IMG/VR virus record: IMGVR_UViG_3300035670_000119 | Location: 21,906 to 85,905 of that record | From: a virus | DNA length: 64,000 nucleotides | Reading direction: 5' to 3' (one strand) | Shown: positions 17,270 through 25,639 of the stretch, in pieces | Numbering within the stretch: position 1 is the stretch's first letter | How the letters are laid out: each line of letters begins with the position of its first letter | Made by a program: the position numbers and the translations under genes | The notes under the pieces: model-generated | Database searches by the model: none | What the model was told of the DNA's origin: nothing | Seen by the model: the letters and a program-made list of their open reading frames with translations, nothing else

Positions 17270-18433
17270 TCAGACAGTGCCGTCATCTTGCACAAAGCTG
17301 TATGCGGTGGTGACGAAATCTTTGTTCAGGATTTCGAAACCAGCGTACAGTTGCCAAATGAGAATAATGAAACGGCTGAAGTCGTCGTTGTTGTTGATGA
17401 GCACCTGAGCGTTAGGACCGCCGATACCAACACCAACAGACTGAGGACCGAAGAAGTAACCTTGGGCCACTTCCTTAGAAGCATAGCTGGAACCACCATC
17501 AAAGGAAGCAGAAACGTTCTTGGTCGGGAAGTTGGTCGACTCGAAGAACTTAACGCCTTCAAACTGGACGCCAGTAGGCATCACAGGTTCACCAGCCAGG
17601 AAGTAACCCTGACCAGCCTGGGGACCCATGTAGAAGCTGGCGTTGTTAGGCATCATGGGGTTGCCCATGTACATGCCTTGGCCAGGATTGCCGCTATAAC
17701 GGGCGATCTCACGGAAGTCAGGATCACGACGCAGGTGCATCATGAAGGTGGGATCGCAGATGCAGCGATACAGACCATCACCAAAGGTGGGGACGTTGCG
17801 CTTGCGGAGATCCTTCACAAGGCTCAGCAGGTCGGTACGCACCTGGAACTGCTGAACTTCATTACCATACTCGGTGGAGGTGTAGGACACACGACCAGAA
17901 GAGTCCTTGGTTTTACCGCCAGCGAAGTAGTAACCACCTTGAGTGGTAGAAGCAGCACCATTGGCTTCGGCTTTGGCGAGTTCATCAATGAACACGCGGT
18001 CGCGCCAACGGCGATAGTCGTCGAGCAGCGTCAGGCTACCGATCGACTGGTGGAACATGTTGAGGTTGCCACTATCCAGCAGAAGGCGCTGAGCAGTGAT
18101 CAGGGTCTCACGTGCAATCTTGAAGGTGCTAGGCTGGGTAGGATCGCCCGGATCTGCAGGACCAGTGTACTCTTTCAGTACAACAAGCACCTTCTCTTTG
18201 GTGATGTTGCGGCTGTTGGCAGTACCGATAGTTTGGTCAGCAATACGCTCGCGGCTGTCCTTAGTACCAGGGGTACCCCAGAACTTATAGCGATCTAACT
18301 GAACGGTTTGACCGGGCTGACGAGTGAAGTCATGAACGACCACGGGCTCGACCGCCATTTCTGCGATATACGCAGGGTGGGGGCGGTAGAGTTCCGCACC
18401 CAAAATCTTTGGAAAGTCGTTATCAATGAACAC
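17270..18433 (-). CDS. Major capsid protein
   Basis: 387 residues from GTG at 18433 with GGAGGA upstream. Length, position after portal and scaffold, and codon bias toward C/G-ending codons fit the major capsid protein. It has an extended N-terminus (ELYRPHPAYIAEMAVEP), a helix LDDYRRWRDRVFIDELAKAE that could be the HK97 spine helix, and a long C-terminal Gly/Phe/Asn-rich stretch. The identification rests on context and composition rather than a signature motif. It is very likely the most abundant virion protein. Confidence 0.8.
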   Translation of the reverse strand: MFIDNDFPKILGAELYRPHPAYIAEMAVEPVVVHDFTRQPGQTVQLDRYKFWGTPGTKDSRERIADQTIGTANSRNITKEKVLVVLKEYTGPADPGDPTQPSTFKIARETLITAQRLLLDSGNLNMFHQSIGSLTLLDDYRRWRDRVFIDELAKAEANGAASTTQGGYYFAGGKTKDSSGRVSYTSTEYGNEVQQFQVRTDLLSLVKDLRKRNVPTFGDGLYRCICDPTFMMHLRRDPDFREIARYSGNPGQGMYMGNPMMPNNASFYMGPQAGQGYFLAGEPVMPTGVQFEGVKFFESTNFPTKNVSASFDGGSSYASKEVAQGYFFGPQSVGVGIGGPNAQVLINNNDDFSRFIILIWQLYAGFEILNKDFVTTAYSFVQDDGTV

Positions 18434-18538
18434 TTTGTTTTATCCTCCAGTGTCGCAGGAAGTGTTTTTATCGGATGAAAGATTCAGACATTGTTATGTC
18501 TTATCTAACACAAATTTTAGCAGTTGGTAATTTACTTA

Positions 18539-19159
18539 TTACATGTACTGCTTGATAGGCATGTTGCTAGAGCCATAAGACTCAGGATCAATAGCTTGTT
18601 GTGCAGCCATCTGCATGGCAGCATCTTGATTCATGCCTGGAATGCCAACCAATTGACCTGCGTTTGCAAGGCCACCGCCAATCATTCCACCAAACCCGCC
18701 AGCGGCGGTTAAGCCGATTGGAATACCAGCAGTATTAATAAGAGCCTGAGACCGACGAAGGCCAGTCTTAAATTGATCTCTTATTTGGTCTGGATCGCCA
18801 CCTTGAGCGTTTAACTGCCGAAGCATATCGCGAACGTATTCTGCGTTCTCAATTTCAGAAGCAGACATACGAGCTTTGCGTGCAGCTGCTCCTGGATTGT
18901 TCATGACAACAGCACCGAGGTCGCTCATTGCTTTTACAGCGCGGCCACGTAAGCCAGGAATTTGTGCACCAAGTAGAGCACCAGCTCCGCCAGCGCCAAG
19001 TGCCTCTAATCCAAGGCGGCCAGCACCTTCGTCTTGAGCTTCACCAGAAACCAGGTTTCCTAATGTAGCAAGGCCGGCGGCACCGAGGCCGCCAGCCACT
19101 GCAGAAGCAATGGGATTCCTGCTGATTGTGTTAGCGTACTTACCAGCAAGTTTAATCAT
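18539..19159 (-). CDS. Gly/Ala-rich membrane-interacting virion protein (206 aa)
   Basis: It has two hydrophobic Gly/Ala segments: about residues 17-36 (ASAVAGGLGAAGLATLG) and about 145-170 (GIPIGLTAAGGFGGMIGGG). A charged middle (MSASEIENAEYVRDMLRQL) separates them. The ATG at 19159 follows the scaffold stop closely and has GGAG seven bases upstream. Such glycine-zipper helices occur in ejection proteins; function is inferred. Confidence 0.7.
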   Translation of the reverse strand: MIKLAGKYANTISRNPIASAVAGGLGAAGLATLGNLVSGEAQDEGAGRLGLEALGAGGAGALLGAQIPGLRGRAVKAMSDLGAVVMNNPGAAARKARMSASEIENAEYVRDMLRQLNAQGGDPDQIRDQFKTGLRRSQALINTAGIPIGLTAAGGFGGMIGGGLANAGQLVGIPGMNQDAAMQMAAQQAIDPESYGSSNMPIKQYM

Positions 19160-19163
19160 CGCT

Positions 19164-20126
19164 TCACTCCATCACAAACAGTTTGTTTGCAACGACTTGA
19201 GGCTGGGCTTGGTTCAGGAGGCGCCAGGCTTGTGCAGGATCCACATCCATTTGCTGCTTGAAGGAACCCCAGAAGTTTTCAGGTTGCTGAGGAGCGGAAG
19301 CTGCGGGAGGAGCAGGGAACTGTGGCATGTAAGGATTCACAGCCTCAGTGCGGTAACCAGGGGTTTCCAGGTCGGCCTCACTTTCGTACACGGGGTACGG
19401 GCCTTCAGGACCAAAGAACCGCAAAGTGTAATCACTGAGAACGTCAGGGTTCGTCAGGATCTCGTTGTAAGCCAGGTTCTCTTGGTGCTCGTTAACCGCG
19501 AACTCGGCATACCCTTCGATCAGGCCTTTGGCTTGGGTGCCCCAGGCAACAGCACTATCCAGCATGCCTTCCAGTTGGAGGGCATAGTTGTTCAGGATGG
19601 CAGGTGCTTCAACGCCGTACGCGCTTACCACGTGACGGGTTTCTGGACTCCACTGGAGCAGATCCGCTACGTCCCCCAAGGATTGAACCGAGAAGGTTTG
19701 GGAAGAGCTGGGCGAGGATGTCGGGTTGGCTTGCCAGGTCTGCGGAGCCGATTGTTGCGTAGCTGGGCCTACTTGCTGGCCGTAGTTCGCCGGGGCGTAC
19801 TGAGTCGGCGCTACTGATGGTTGACCCTGGAACGGGGATTGAACTGGTGCGCTCAGAAGGCCCACCACTTTGTTGAACGCCGATTCCCACGGATTGCTCT
19901 GAGTCGCCGGTTGGGATTGGGGGGCGTACTGAGTAGGGGCTGATTGGTAGCTGGGGGCTGCCTGCGGTACTGCTTGGGGGTAGCTGGTACCCACCTGATA
20001 CGCCACTGGAGCTGCCTGGTAGCTCGCCGGCGCTTGCGCTGGAGCTGGTGCCACGTAGCTGCTCGGAGCCACCGCTGCCGGAACTTGGCTCGTCTGTGGG
20101 ATCGATTGGACGGTAGCGTCCTGCAT
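19164..20126 (-). CDS. Putative capsid scaffolding protein, overlapping portal 3' end
   Basis: 320 residues. Residues 1-170 are Pro/Gln/Ala/Ser/Tyr-rich low complexity (repeats such as SYQSAPTQYAPQSQP). The rest is acidic and helical, ending in NFWGSFKQQMDVDPAQAWRLLNQ, with a C-terminus typical of scaffolds that bind capsid subunits. Position between portal and capsid gene supports this role. The start is strong: AAGGAGA lies 8 nt before ATG at 20126. The first 518 nt lie inside the portal coding region in another frame, so the disordered N-terminal half was probably created by overprinting. Confidence 0.75.
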   Translation of the reverse strand: MQDATVQSIPQTSQVPAAVAPSSYVAPAPAQAPASYQAAPVAYQVGTSYPQAVPQAAPSYQSAPTQYAPQSQPATQSNPWESAFNKVVGLLSAPVQSPFQGQPSVAPTQYAPANYGQQVGPATQQSAPQTWQANPTSSPSSSQTFSVQSLGDVADLLQWSPETRHVVSAYGVEAPAILNNYALQLEGMLDSAVAWGTQAKGLIEGYAEFAVNEHQENLAYNEILTNPDVLSDYTLRFFGPEGPYPVYESEADLETPGYRTEAVNPYMPQFPAPPAASAPQQPENFWGSFKQQMDVDPAQAWRLLNQAQPQVVANKLFVME

Positions 20127-21873
20127 AACTCATCTCCTTTTGTAAGGCTTCTAAAGTTCGATACAGATATGGGGTTAAATCCAATCTGGGATCCGCAGCC
20201 ATCGGTAGATCCGGTGCTTGCGGGTGAGGAGTCTGCATCATTCCCCCCACTAGTTTCGCGAATTGAGAGTATGCACCCTGCAACTCGTTAACCATCCTGA
20301 ACGGGAACCCAGATAACATCTCGGCTCGTTCCTCATCCGTCTTAGACGGGAAGAGGTATTTCAGTGCTTCAATGCTATCAACACCTAATTCCTGAAGATT
20401 TCGAACAACAATGGAGTTGTTCAAGATATCTTGCGTGGAATCTTCATACACTGGACCAAGCCAGCGCCAAAGTACGGTGAGATCCCCGTCGGGAATAAGA
20501 CCCATGACTCCAGGTGGAATCATTTGGGTCTCTACACATGCCATCATAATTTGTTTCAGTTTCTCGTTGTATTGTTTCAACGCTTCGTCATAAGCAGCTT
20601 GCTCTTCTGGCCTTGCTTCTTTTGGAAGATCTACTGGTTTTTCTAATCCAGCGGCGGCGGCTAGTGTTGTTTTAAACAACTGTTCTTCTTGGTAAATAAT
20701 TAATTCCAAACACCGGCAAATACCATGTGTATAAATTGCGTTTGCTTTTTTCTTTGATGTGGCCGCAACACGTCCGAAGAGTGACTTGTATTCAGTTGCG
20801 GTTACACCTGCAGAGATAGACAGTTCATCTACGCCGCCTAGTGCAGTACGGATTTCTTCGCGATACTGACGCGCAAATGCATTTTGGTCACCAGTAATCG
20901 CATCAGGAACAATGTAACCAACTCGATCGTTTGGTTCCAGGTTTGCAATAATCCGTGGAACACGAATCTGACCATCAATGCTACGGCTGGTGGGATCAGC
21001 CTTGAACATTGACCGACTCATCGGTGAAGGGCTGGCAAAGCCAGAGTTTGCTGCAATAGAAGGACGCTGGATATTAACGTCCCCACCTGCCTCCATTAGG
21101 TCGGTCTTGGGACGAGAGGAAAGAAGCGTGGGATTACCAAAGAACGTAATATTCTTTCGCATCGTACGCATCAATTCATCGTGCGTACAAATGTGATTGG
21201 CCATGGCATCGAATTCGCCAATGCCTTCTGTGGAGAATCCCTGGGGATTGTTAAGAATCTCGACGCAAGGAATAAAGCCTAGGCTATTCTTGAATTCTTT
21301 TGTTGTTCCAGTAACTGCATAGGTAGGCATGTCAAAAGACATTTCGCCATCTGAGTGCGTTTCTTCAATCAGATCCGGACGAATAGAAAGACGGATATAC
21401 CGTTTGGCGCCAGGGCTATACGTACTCTTGGAGCCGGTCAAATTTGTAGTATTAATTTGATCACCAAAGCCCGCTCCACGCCTGACCTTGTAGCTGTAGA
21501 TGATTACGACTTCATCTAGCTCACCGTCAACGTTGTAGTATGTCCTGTACTCGTGCTCGCGGAAGTAATAGAGGCGATAACTGTTTTTAGTTGGGCGGAT
21601 ATAAAACAACCCTTTGCCATCACACAGGAAGTACTCCCAGATAGAATCCAGGCGCGTATCCATCTTGTTGTACTTCAGTACGCGATCAAGAAAGTCCTTG
21701 CGCTGGGCACCAAAATTATCTTGTGCTGGAAAGAACTCAACTCCCTGGCGAATGCCAAAGAGTTTCATTTGTGCAATATGGGACGCGACAATTCCGGTAT
21801 CAACGACAATGTCACTATCCTTGTCAAGGTAGGCATTGACAATTTCTTGAAGCCGGGCTTTAGCGTCTGCCAT
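19609..21873 (-). CDS. Portal protein
   Basis: 754 residues; the DNA entry/exit ring at one capsid vertex, docking terminase during packaging. The N-terminal two thirds are globular (KLFGIRQGVEFFPAQDNFG, LSISAGVTATEYKSLFGRVA), and the latter resembles the stem/wing helix region common to portals, including a G-T-tEy pattern. Context (TerL upstream, scaffold and capsid downstream) fits. From about residue 580 on, the chain is a Ser/Pro/Gly-rich tail of about 170 residues encoded in the region that also encodes the scaffold N-terminus in another frame. Such a long disordered tail is unusual for a portal. Confidence 0.85.
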   Translation of the reverse strand: MADAKARLQEIVNAYLDKDSDIVVDTGIVASHIAQMKLFGIRQGVEFFPAQDNFGAQRKDFLDRVLKYNKMDTRLDSIWEYFLCDGKGLFYIRPTKNSYRLYYFREHEYRTYYNVDGELDEVVIIYSYKVRRGAGFGDQINTTNLTGSKSTYSPGAKRYIRLSIRPDLIEETHSDGEMSFDMPTYAVTGTTKEFKNSLGFIPCVEILNNPQGFSTEGIGEFDAMANHICTHDELMRTMRKNITFFGNPTLLSSRPKTDLMEAGGDVNIQRPSIAANSGFASPSPMSRSMFKADPTSRSIDGQIRVPRIIANLEPNDRVGYIVPDAITGDQNAFARQYREEIRTALGGVDELSISAGVTATEYKSLFGRVAATSKKKANAIYTHGICRCLELIIYQEEQLFKTTLAAAAGLEKPVDLPKEARPEEQAAYDEALKQYNEKLKQIMMACVETQMIPPGVMGLIPDGDLTVLWRWLGPVYEDSTQDILNNSIVVRNLQELGVDSIEALKYLFPSKTDEERAEMLSGFPFRMVNELQGAYSQFAKLVGGMMQTPHPQAPDLPMAADPRLDLTPYLYRTLEALQKEMSYAGRYRPIDPTDEPSSGSGGSEQLRGTSSSASAGELPGSSSGVSGGYQLPPSSTAGSPQLPISPYSVRPPIPTGDSEQSVGIGVQQSGGPSERTSSIPVPGSTISSADSVRPGELRPASRPSYATIGSADLASQPDILAQLFPNLLGSILGGRSGSAPVESRNPSRGKRVRR

Positions 21874-21910
21874 TATCTTGGTCTTTTGTTGAATACTAAC
21901 AAGTTATTTT

Positions 21911-22432
21911 TTAAATTGCACCTGTACCAAGTTCACCCTGCAATCCAGGTCCTTGATAACGCTCAAAATATGGACGAATACCAGGCATCAAGCCCTCTGG
22001 CACCCCATAGGGCCATCGATAATTACGCAACGGATTGGAACGATTATTCATTGTGTAATTCGTAGGGTCGTATGGCAGAAATTGAGTATCTTGCCGAGTG
22101 CGTACATCTCCCGGAATGTCGCTCATGCCGCCATCGCGATTGCCAATAAGCTGTTTCAAAGTTGGTTTGGAGCCAGAGGCAGGTCTGCTTTGCGCAACTA
22201 ACATTCCACCAACGTTACCAACTCCCGCCGCGGGCAACTGTGGTTGAAGTGGAAAAGTAAATTGTTTTTCCTCGTATTCTTTGGTCTCCTTTCCGGGAAG
22301 AAGGGGTTTATGCCAAGGCTCTCCACCTTGAATCTTAAAACGCGGATCTAAAAGAGGATTGCCACCCGCAACGGCACCTTGATTACCAACAAAACCACCG
22401 TATGTGCCGCCGGGTTGTGTAATGTAACGCAT
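21911..22432 (-). CDS. Unidentified late protein (173 aa)
   Basis: Pro/Gly/Asn-rich with little predicted helix (GGTYGGFVGNQGAVAGGNP, later PYDPTNYTMNNRSNPLRNYRW). ATG at 22432 chosen; an in-frame TTG at 22447 adds five residues. Located between the AbrB-like gene and portal, preceded by an AT-rich box. It looks like an extended or disordered virion or assembly protein; no family recognised. Confidence 0.65.
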   Translation of the reverse strand: MRYITQPGGTYGGFVGNQGAVAGGNPLLDPRFKIQGGEPWHKPLLPGKETKEYEEKQFTFPLQPQLPAAGVGNVGGMLVAQSRPASGSKPTLKQLIGNRDGGMSDIPGDVRTRQDTQFLPYDPTNYTMNNRSNPLRNYRWPYGVPEGLMPGIRPYFERYQGPGLQGELGTGAI

Positions 22433-22452
22433 CCTTTTATCTATCAATCTTT

Positions 22453-22461
22453 TTATTTTAC
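22453..22461 (-). promoter_or_regulatory. AT-rich late box upstream of the portal-adjacent gene
   Basis: GTAAAATAAAAAG on the leftward strand, about 21 nt before ATG at 22432. Confidence 0.4.
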
Positions 22462-22640
22462 TCTTCTATAACCTCGTAACCAGCCGCGTCATTCACTTTG
22501 CTAAGAACAATGCCGTTGCTGCGTACGTCCCAGTTGAGAATATCGCCTTCTTGCCAGCCCAAATCTTCAATCACCTCGTCAGGAAGAACAATATACTGGT
22601 CTCCGTTCTCGTCCTCCTGGACCTCAAGGATGTAACTCAT
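22458..22640 (-). CDS. AbrB/MazE-like DNA-binding domain protein
   Basis: 60 residues spanning a single swapped-hairpin domain. The pattern YIVLPDEVIEDLGWQEGDILNWDV matches AbrB/SpoVT/MazE (i-LP-evl--LGl--GD-l-). These form DNA-binding dimers and are frequent as antitoxins or regulators. No toxin gene is adjacent, so a regulator or nucleoid-type role is more likely. Its ATG overlaps the upstream stop as ATGA (22637-22640). Confidence 0.8.
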   Translation of the reverse strand: MSYILEVQEDENGDQYIVLPDEVIEDLGWQEGDILNWDVRSNGIVLSKVNDAAGYEVIEE

Positions 22641-22942
22641 TTGCTTGAAAGCATCGTCTCGATTAGTTTATCAAGCTTATTATTAATTTCGCGAAAGTTG
22701 TCTCGCATATCTTGGATTTCTCTTAAGAAATCAACTTTAAGGACATACTCTAGAGGCAAGCGCTTCAGGTCTTCTTCCAAAAGATCGATCCTTCTCTTCT
22801 GTGATCCTATGTAATTGTAGGCCTGTTGCACCTGGTCGTTGTATCGACTTAAGATTTTGGATGCGGCCCAGCCGCCGCCGGTAACAGCCGATATGACGGC
22901 GGTTAAGCCGATGGCTAAGTATTCGGGTCCCACCGCAAACAA
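22637..22942 (-). CDS. Small membrane protein with coiled coil, holin- or spanin-like topology
   Basis: 101 residues: one N-terminal transmembrane helix (AIGLTAVISAVTGGGWAA, about residues 10-28) followed by a charged coiled coil to the end (IQDMRDNFREINNKLDKLIE). Small single-span proteins of this type lie beside terL in several cyanophages and some are annotated as holins, but one span plus coiled coil is also seen in assembly factors. The start is TTG at 22942 (GTG at 22933 is an alternative). Confidence 0.62.
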   Translation of the reverse strand: MFAVGPEYLAIGLTAVISAVTGGGWAASKILSRYNDQVQQAYNYIGSQKRRIDLLEEDLKRLPLEYVLKVDFLREIQDMRDNFREINNKLDKLIETMLSSK

Positions 22943-22964
22943 TGCTTTTTTCTAATTCTAGAGT

Positions 22965-24491
22965 TTAGTAATCAACCTGAAGCTGACCTTTTCGCATTAA
23001 ACCGGTAAGCAAAAACACAAGTGCGTCGACACAGTCATCGTGGCTGCTAACGCCAAAGTTAGTCAACTCCTCAAACATTGAAGTGAAATTGCGGAAGCGA
23101 TTAAAAATAATTTTTCGATCCTCAAACATCCCCATGCAGCCACGGAAACGTGCAAGTTTATCCGCACGGAAACCTTTGACAGCATGCCAATTCAAGTTGT
23201 ACAAACCTTCATTGTTCAAACAGATACGTTTAAAGTCTGCCTCCAGGGAAGCCTGATACGCCACAGCCTCGCTCCAGATATCACAAGTTGAATACGTAGG
23301 AAAGTAATTACCAGAGTCGTCTTTCCCAAGAACAGACCAATCGTTTAACAATTCTTTGAGGGCATCTAGTTTCTCTAGATTACCCATGACACGTAAACGT
23401 CTGTAATCGATGATATGAATTTGATCGCCTATGCGGCCACCAAGAACCATGACCGTGTAATCGTTTTTCTCCTTAGTACCAACAGAGAGATCAACCCCGA
23501 TTCCGAGGGTGTCAAATTCAGTTGAGATTTCAGCCTTAACGATCAGCTCTGGCGCCAGAGACAACTCGTTTTGTCTAACAACCTGATTCATGTACTGGAA
23601 AGAAAAAGCAATAGGAGCTTGCCGCTTTTTTTCCTTTAGATAGTCCAGAGACCACATCTCTGGCCAGTAAGAAATTTCTTCCCCTGTTTTGGGATCATTA
23701 AGAATGGCGGACAAGACAATCTGCTGCCAATTGTTTTGCTCGTTAAAAGTTGTGGAATGAATGTCATCATGGCGAAAGCGTGTGCCAAGGCAAATTGCAC
23801 GTCCTCCCTCGAACATGGTGGGCGCAATCACAGCGTTCCAGTTTTCCTGCATCTGTTTGCGGATATCTGGGTTGGCAATATCAGCGGCAGATTTAATGGC
23901 GTCATCAATCATCACCAGGTGTGAGCGCTTAGAGGTCACAGAACCTTTCAAACCAGCCGCGCAAAGCGTAAACTGTTCTTCACCCGTGGTATCAATGCCA
24001 GCAAACTTGTGATCAATTGACCAGTACTCATTACTGGTTACGTTCTTCAATAGACGTACTTTTGGGAAGACTTCTTGGTATCGTTTGCTTTCGATGATAC
24101 GTTTGATAGTTGCAGATTTAGAACGAGCAATATCAACGGTGTAGGAAAGATAAAGAATTTGAAGTGGTTTTTGAGCATGAGTATGGATGCCAATGGCCCA
24201 AGCTGTCAGCAGACCTAGTACTGTTGACTTAGCGGAACCACGGGGGGCCAAGAGGTCGACGTTAGGTCCAGCAATCTTGATGAGGCAACTACTATCTTCG
24301 TGGGTAACGAAGTGGCGATGCCAATACTTGTGATGCGTGGCGGGAGGCTTATCAGCTACATACTCACAAAAGAAACCAAAATCTTCTCGTGCACGCTCAA
24401 TATTTTCTAAGTTTTTATGTGGTCTAATTTGTTGCTTTTGTGCTGCCGCCCTGGCATTACGTCGATATGCAAGATGTTGGTAAGCAGGCAC
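22965..24491 (-). CDS. terL: Terminase large subunit
   Basis: 508 residues; the packaging motor ATPase and nuclease. Walker A is LAPRGSAKST (residues 81-90), Walker B is HLVMIDD (191-197), and the coupling-motif region follows. The nuclease domain has an RNase H-like first acidic strand IGVDLSVG (D333/D334 region) and a C-terminal HDDCVDAL with the last acidic pair. Start is GTG at 24491 without an SD, preceded by a short hairpin (AGTATT/AATACT at 24505-24520). The TerS-like gene and two overlapping small genes lie upstream. Confidence 0.93.
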   Translation of the reverse strand: MPAYQHLAYRRNARAAAQKQQIRPHKNLENIERAREDFGFFCEYVADKPPATHHKYWHRHFVTHEDSSCLIKIAGPNVDLLAPRGSAKSTVLGLLTAWAIGIHTHAQKPLQILYLSYTVDIARSKSATIKRIIESKRYQEVFPKVRLLKNVTSNEYWSIDHKFAGIDTTGEEQFTLCAAGLKGSVTSKRSHLVMIDDAIKSAADIANPDIRKQMQENWNAVIAPTMFEGGRAICLGTRFRHDDIHSTTFNEQNNWQQIVLSAILNDPKTGEEISYWPEMWSLDYLKEKKRQAPIAFSFQYMNQVVRQNELSLAPELIVKAEISTEFDTLGIGVDLSVGTKEKNDYTVMVLGGRIGDQIHIIDYRRLRVMGNLEKLDALKELLNDWSVLGKDDSGNYFPTYSTCDIWSEAVAYQASLEADFKRICLNNEGLYNLNWHAVKGFRADKLARFRGCMGMFEDRKIIFNRFRNFTSMFEELTNFGVSSHDDCVDALVFLLTGLMRKGQLQVDY

Positions 24492-24523
24492 AACAATAGG
24501 TTCAAGTATTACTGAATACTACT

Positions 24524-24688
24524 TTATTTTTGTTGGGTCTGGTTCTTTTTACGTTCTTGATACTGGCGTGCCTTGTCCAAAGCCGCCTTGCGTTTTTCCT
24601 TGTCCGTCATCTTGCTGCCGTCTTTGTTCTTCGCGTTCTTTGTCTTGAAGTGCTCCAGGAGCTGAGGCGGCCTTTTGTTCTTTGTCAT
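24524..24688 (-). CDS. Candidate 54-aa basic protein overprinted on the 104-aa gene
   Basis: In a different frame from the 104-aa gene, ATG at 24688 opens a frame that reads MTKNKRPPQLLEHFKTKN, then MTDKEKRKAALDKARQYQER and ends KKNQTQQK. It looks more like a folded, helical, Lys-rich protein than a chance frame, and it extends 25 nt past the stop of the 104-aa gene toward terL. There is no clear SD. It may be a genuine overlapping gene; alternatively only one of the two frames is translated. Confidence 0.5.
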   Translation of the reverse strand: MTKNKRPPQLLEHFKTKNAKNKDGSKMTDKEKRKAALDKARQYQERKKNQTQQK

Positions 24689-24863
24689 TTTTAAGAGCGT
24701 TTAAAACGGCAGCTCCTTGTTTTGCTTCGCCGCCAATGGGAGAACCTTGCAATTCACGTACTCCGCCGAAACGGTTTTTTTGAAGTTGCTGAACAACATT
24801 CATGAGTCCACCAGCGAGACGCGCATCGTTGGCTGGTGGCATCTGTTCGCCGGAAGGTTTCAT
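24549..24863 (-). CDS. Unidentified 104-aa protein between TerS-like gene and terL
   Basis: The N-terminal half (GEQMPPANDARLAGGLMNV, then VQQLQKNRFGGVRELQG) appears globular; the C-terminal half is Lys/Gln/Glu/Gly-rich low complexity (KEREEQRRQQDDGQGKTQGG). The low-complexity part is where the other frame carries the 54-aa candidate. Function unknown. Possible packaging accessory by position. No SD before its ATG. Confidence 0.6.
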   Translation of the reverse strand: MKPSGEQMPPANDARLAGGLMNVVQQLQKNRFGGVRELQGSPIGGEAKQGAAVLNALKNDKEQKAASAPGALQDKEREEQRRQQDDGQGKTQGGFGQGTPVSRT

Positions 24864-24874
24864 GTTCTTATTGT

Positions 24875-25495
24875 TTAGGTTTCGTCATACTGAATTTTAG
24901 CCCATACACTCATTGAAGCTTCTTCCAAGGGCAATTCAATTGGATCATCCTTAAAGCAAGCCATCAACTCACGAATTGCTCTATCCGCACCAGCCATCAA
25001 CAAACCTTTGCGATCGCGGTTTGAAGTGTAGTTTTCAATCTGTGCAATCGTACCGCGCAATTCTTTTTGCATTGCAGCAATACGTGCAACACCTGCATCG
25101 CGTTTTACGAGGCCTTCATCTACATCCTGGCGTAACTTACGAATATCCTCCTGCATCTCATCAATTTCGTAGAGGAGGGTTTTGCGATGATCTGGTTTTG
25201 GATAGTTGGTTTTAAGCCAGAGTTCACACGCAGCAATGCTTCCCTTATAGCCCAGGAAACGAGCATAGAGGAAGCACTCAATGATGGAGTAATTATCGAG
25301 AGAAAAACCGCTAAAAGCTTCTTGTTCAGCAGAGTTTAAATTATCAAACCACTGCTCAAACAGCTTAATATCGATAAGCTCGCTGGGCCTGGTTGTAGTC
25401 TCGGGCTTCGTCAGCTTGACGGAACTGCTGCGATTGTTCAGATGAGGTGCGCTGTTCTTCTGCGCCCTTGCCGATGGTTTCTCGCTCTTGTTCAC
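24875..25495 (-). CDS. Putative terminase small subunit
   Basis: About 206 residues. The N-terminal 40 residues are basic and disordered, then LFEQWFDNLNSAEQEAFSGF and IIECFLYARFLGYKGSIAACE give a helical domain with a helix-turn-helix-like GYKGSIAACELWL. A central coiled coil follows (IDEMQEDIRKLRQDVDEG), which would serve oligomerisation as in other small terminases. It lies just upstream of terL. The start is GTG at 25495: GGAGG sits 6 nt before it, which fixes a 131-nt overlap with the upstream 82-aa gene. Confidence 0.68.
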   Translation of the reverse strand: MNKSEKPSARAQKNSAPHLNNRSSSVKLTKPETTTRPSELIDIKLFEQWFDNLNSAEQEAFSGFSLDNYSIIECFLYARFLGYKGSIAACELWLKTNYPKPDHRKTLLYEIDEMQEDIRKLRQDVDEGLVKRDAGVARIAAMQKELRGTIAQIENYTSNRDRKGLLMAGADRAIRELMACFKDDPIELPLEEASMSVWAKIQYDET

Positions 25496-25613
25496 CAAGA
25501 TCCTCCGCTTTTTTCTTAGAGAAACTATAAGCTACTTCAGCAGCTTGTTTGTATTTATCTAGGTCAAACCAGTCATCAGTATCGGTTTGTCCTGTTGGTA
25601 CGCTGCTAGCCAT
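25365..25613 (-). CDS. Small late protein, paralogue of the 59-aa neighbour (82 aa)
   Basis: It begins MASSVPTGQTDTDDWFDLDKY, closely matching the first 20 residues of the upstream 59-aa protein (MTASVPTGQSATDDYFDIDKF). The rest is a charged Gln/Glu/Lys-rich helix. The 3' half is overlapped by the TerS-like gene in another frame. Conservation of the N-terminus in two tandem copies supports it being translated. Function unknown. Confidence 0.7.
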   Translation of the reverse strand: MASSVPTGQTDTDDWFDLDKYKQAAEVAYSFSKKKAEDLGEQERETIGKGAEEQRTSSEQSQQFRQADEARDYNQAQRAYRY

Positions 25614-25639
25614 AGCTTATAGCTCTAACTTGAAGGGGA

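Noticed and set aside
17288-18298. 336-aa rightward ORF opposite the capsid gene
   Set aside because: An antisense open frame created by strong codon bias of the highly expressed capsid gene.
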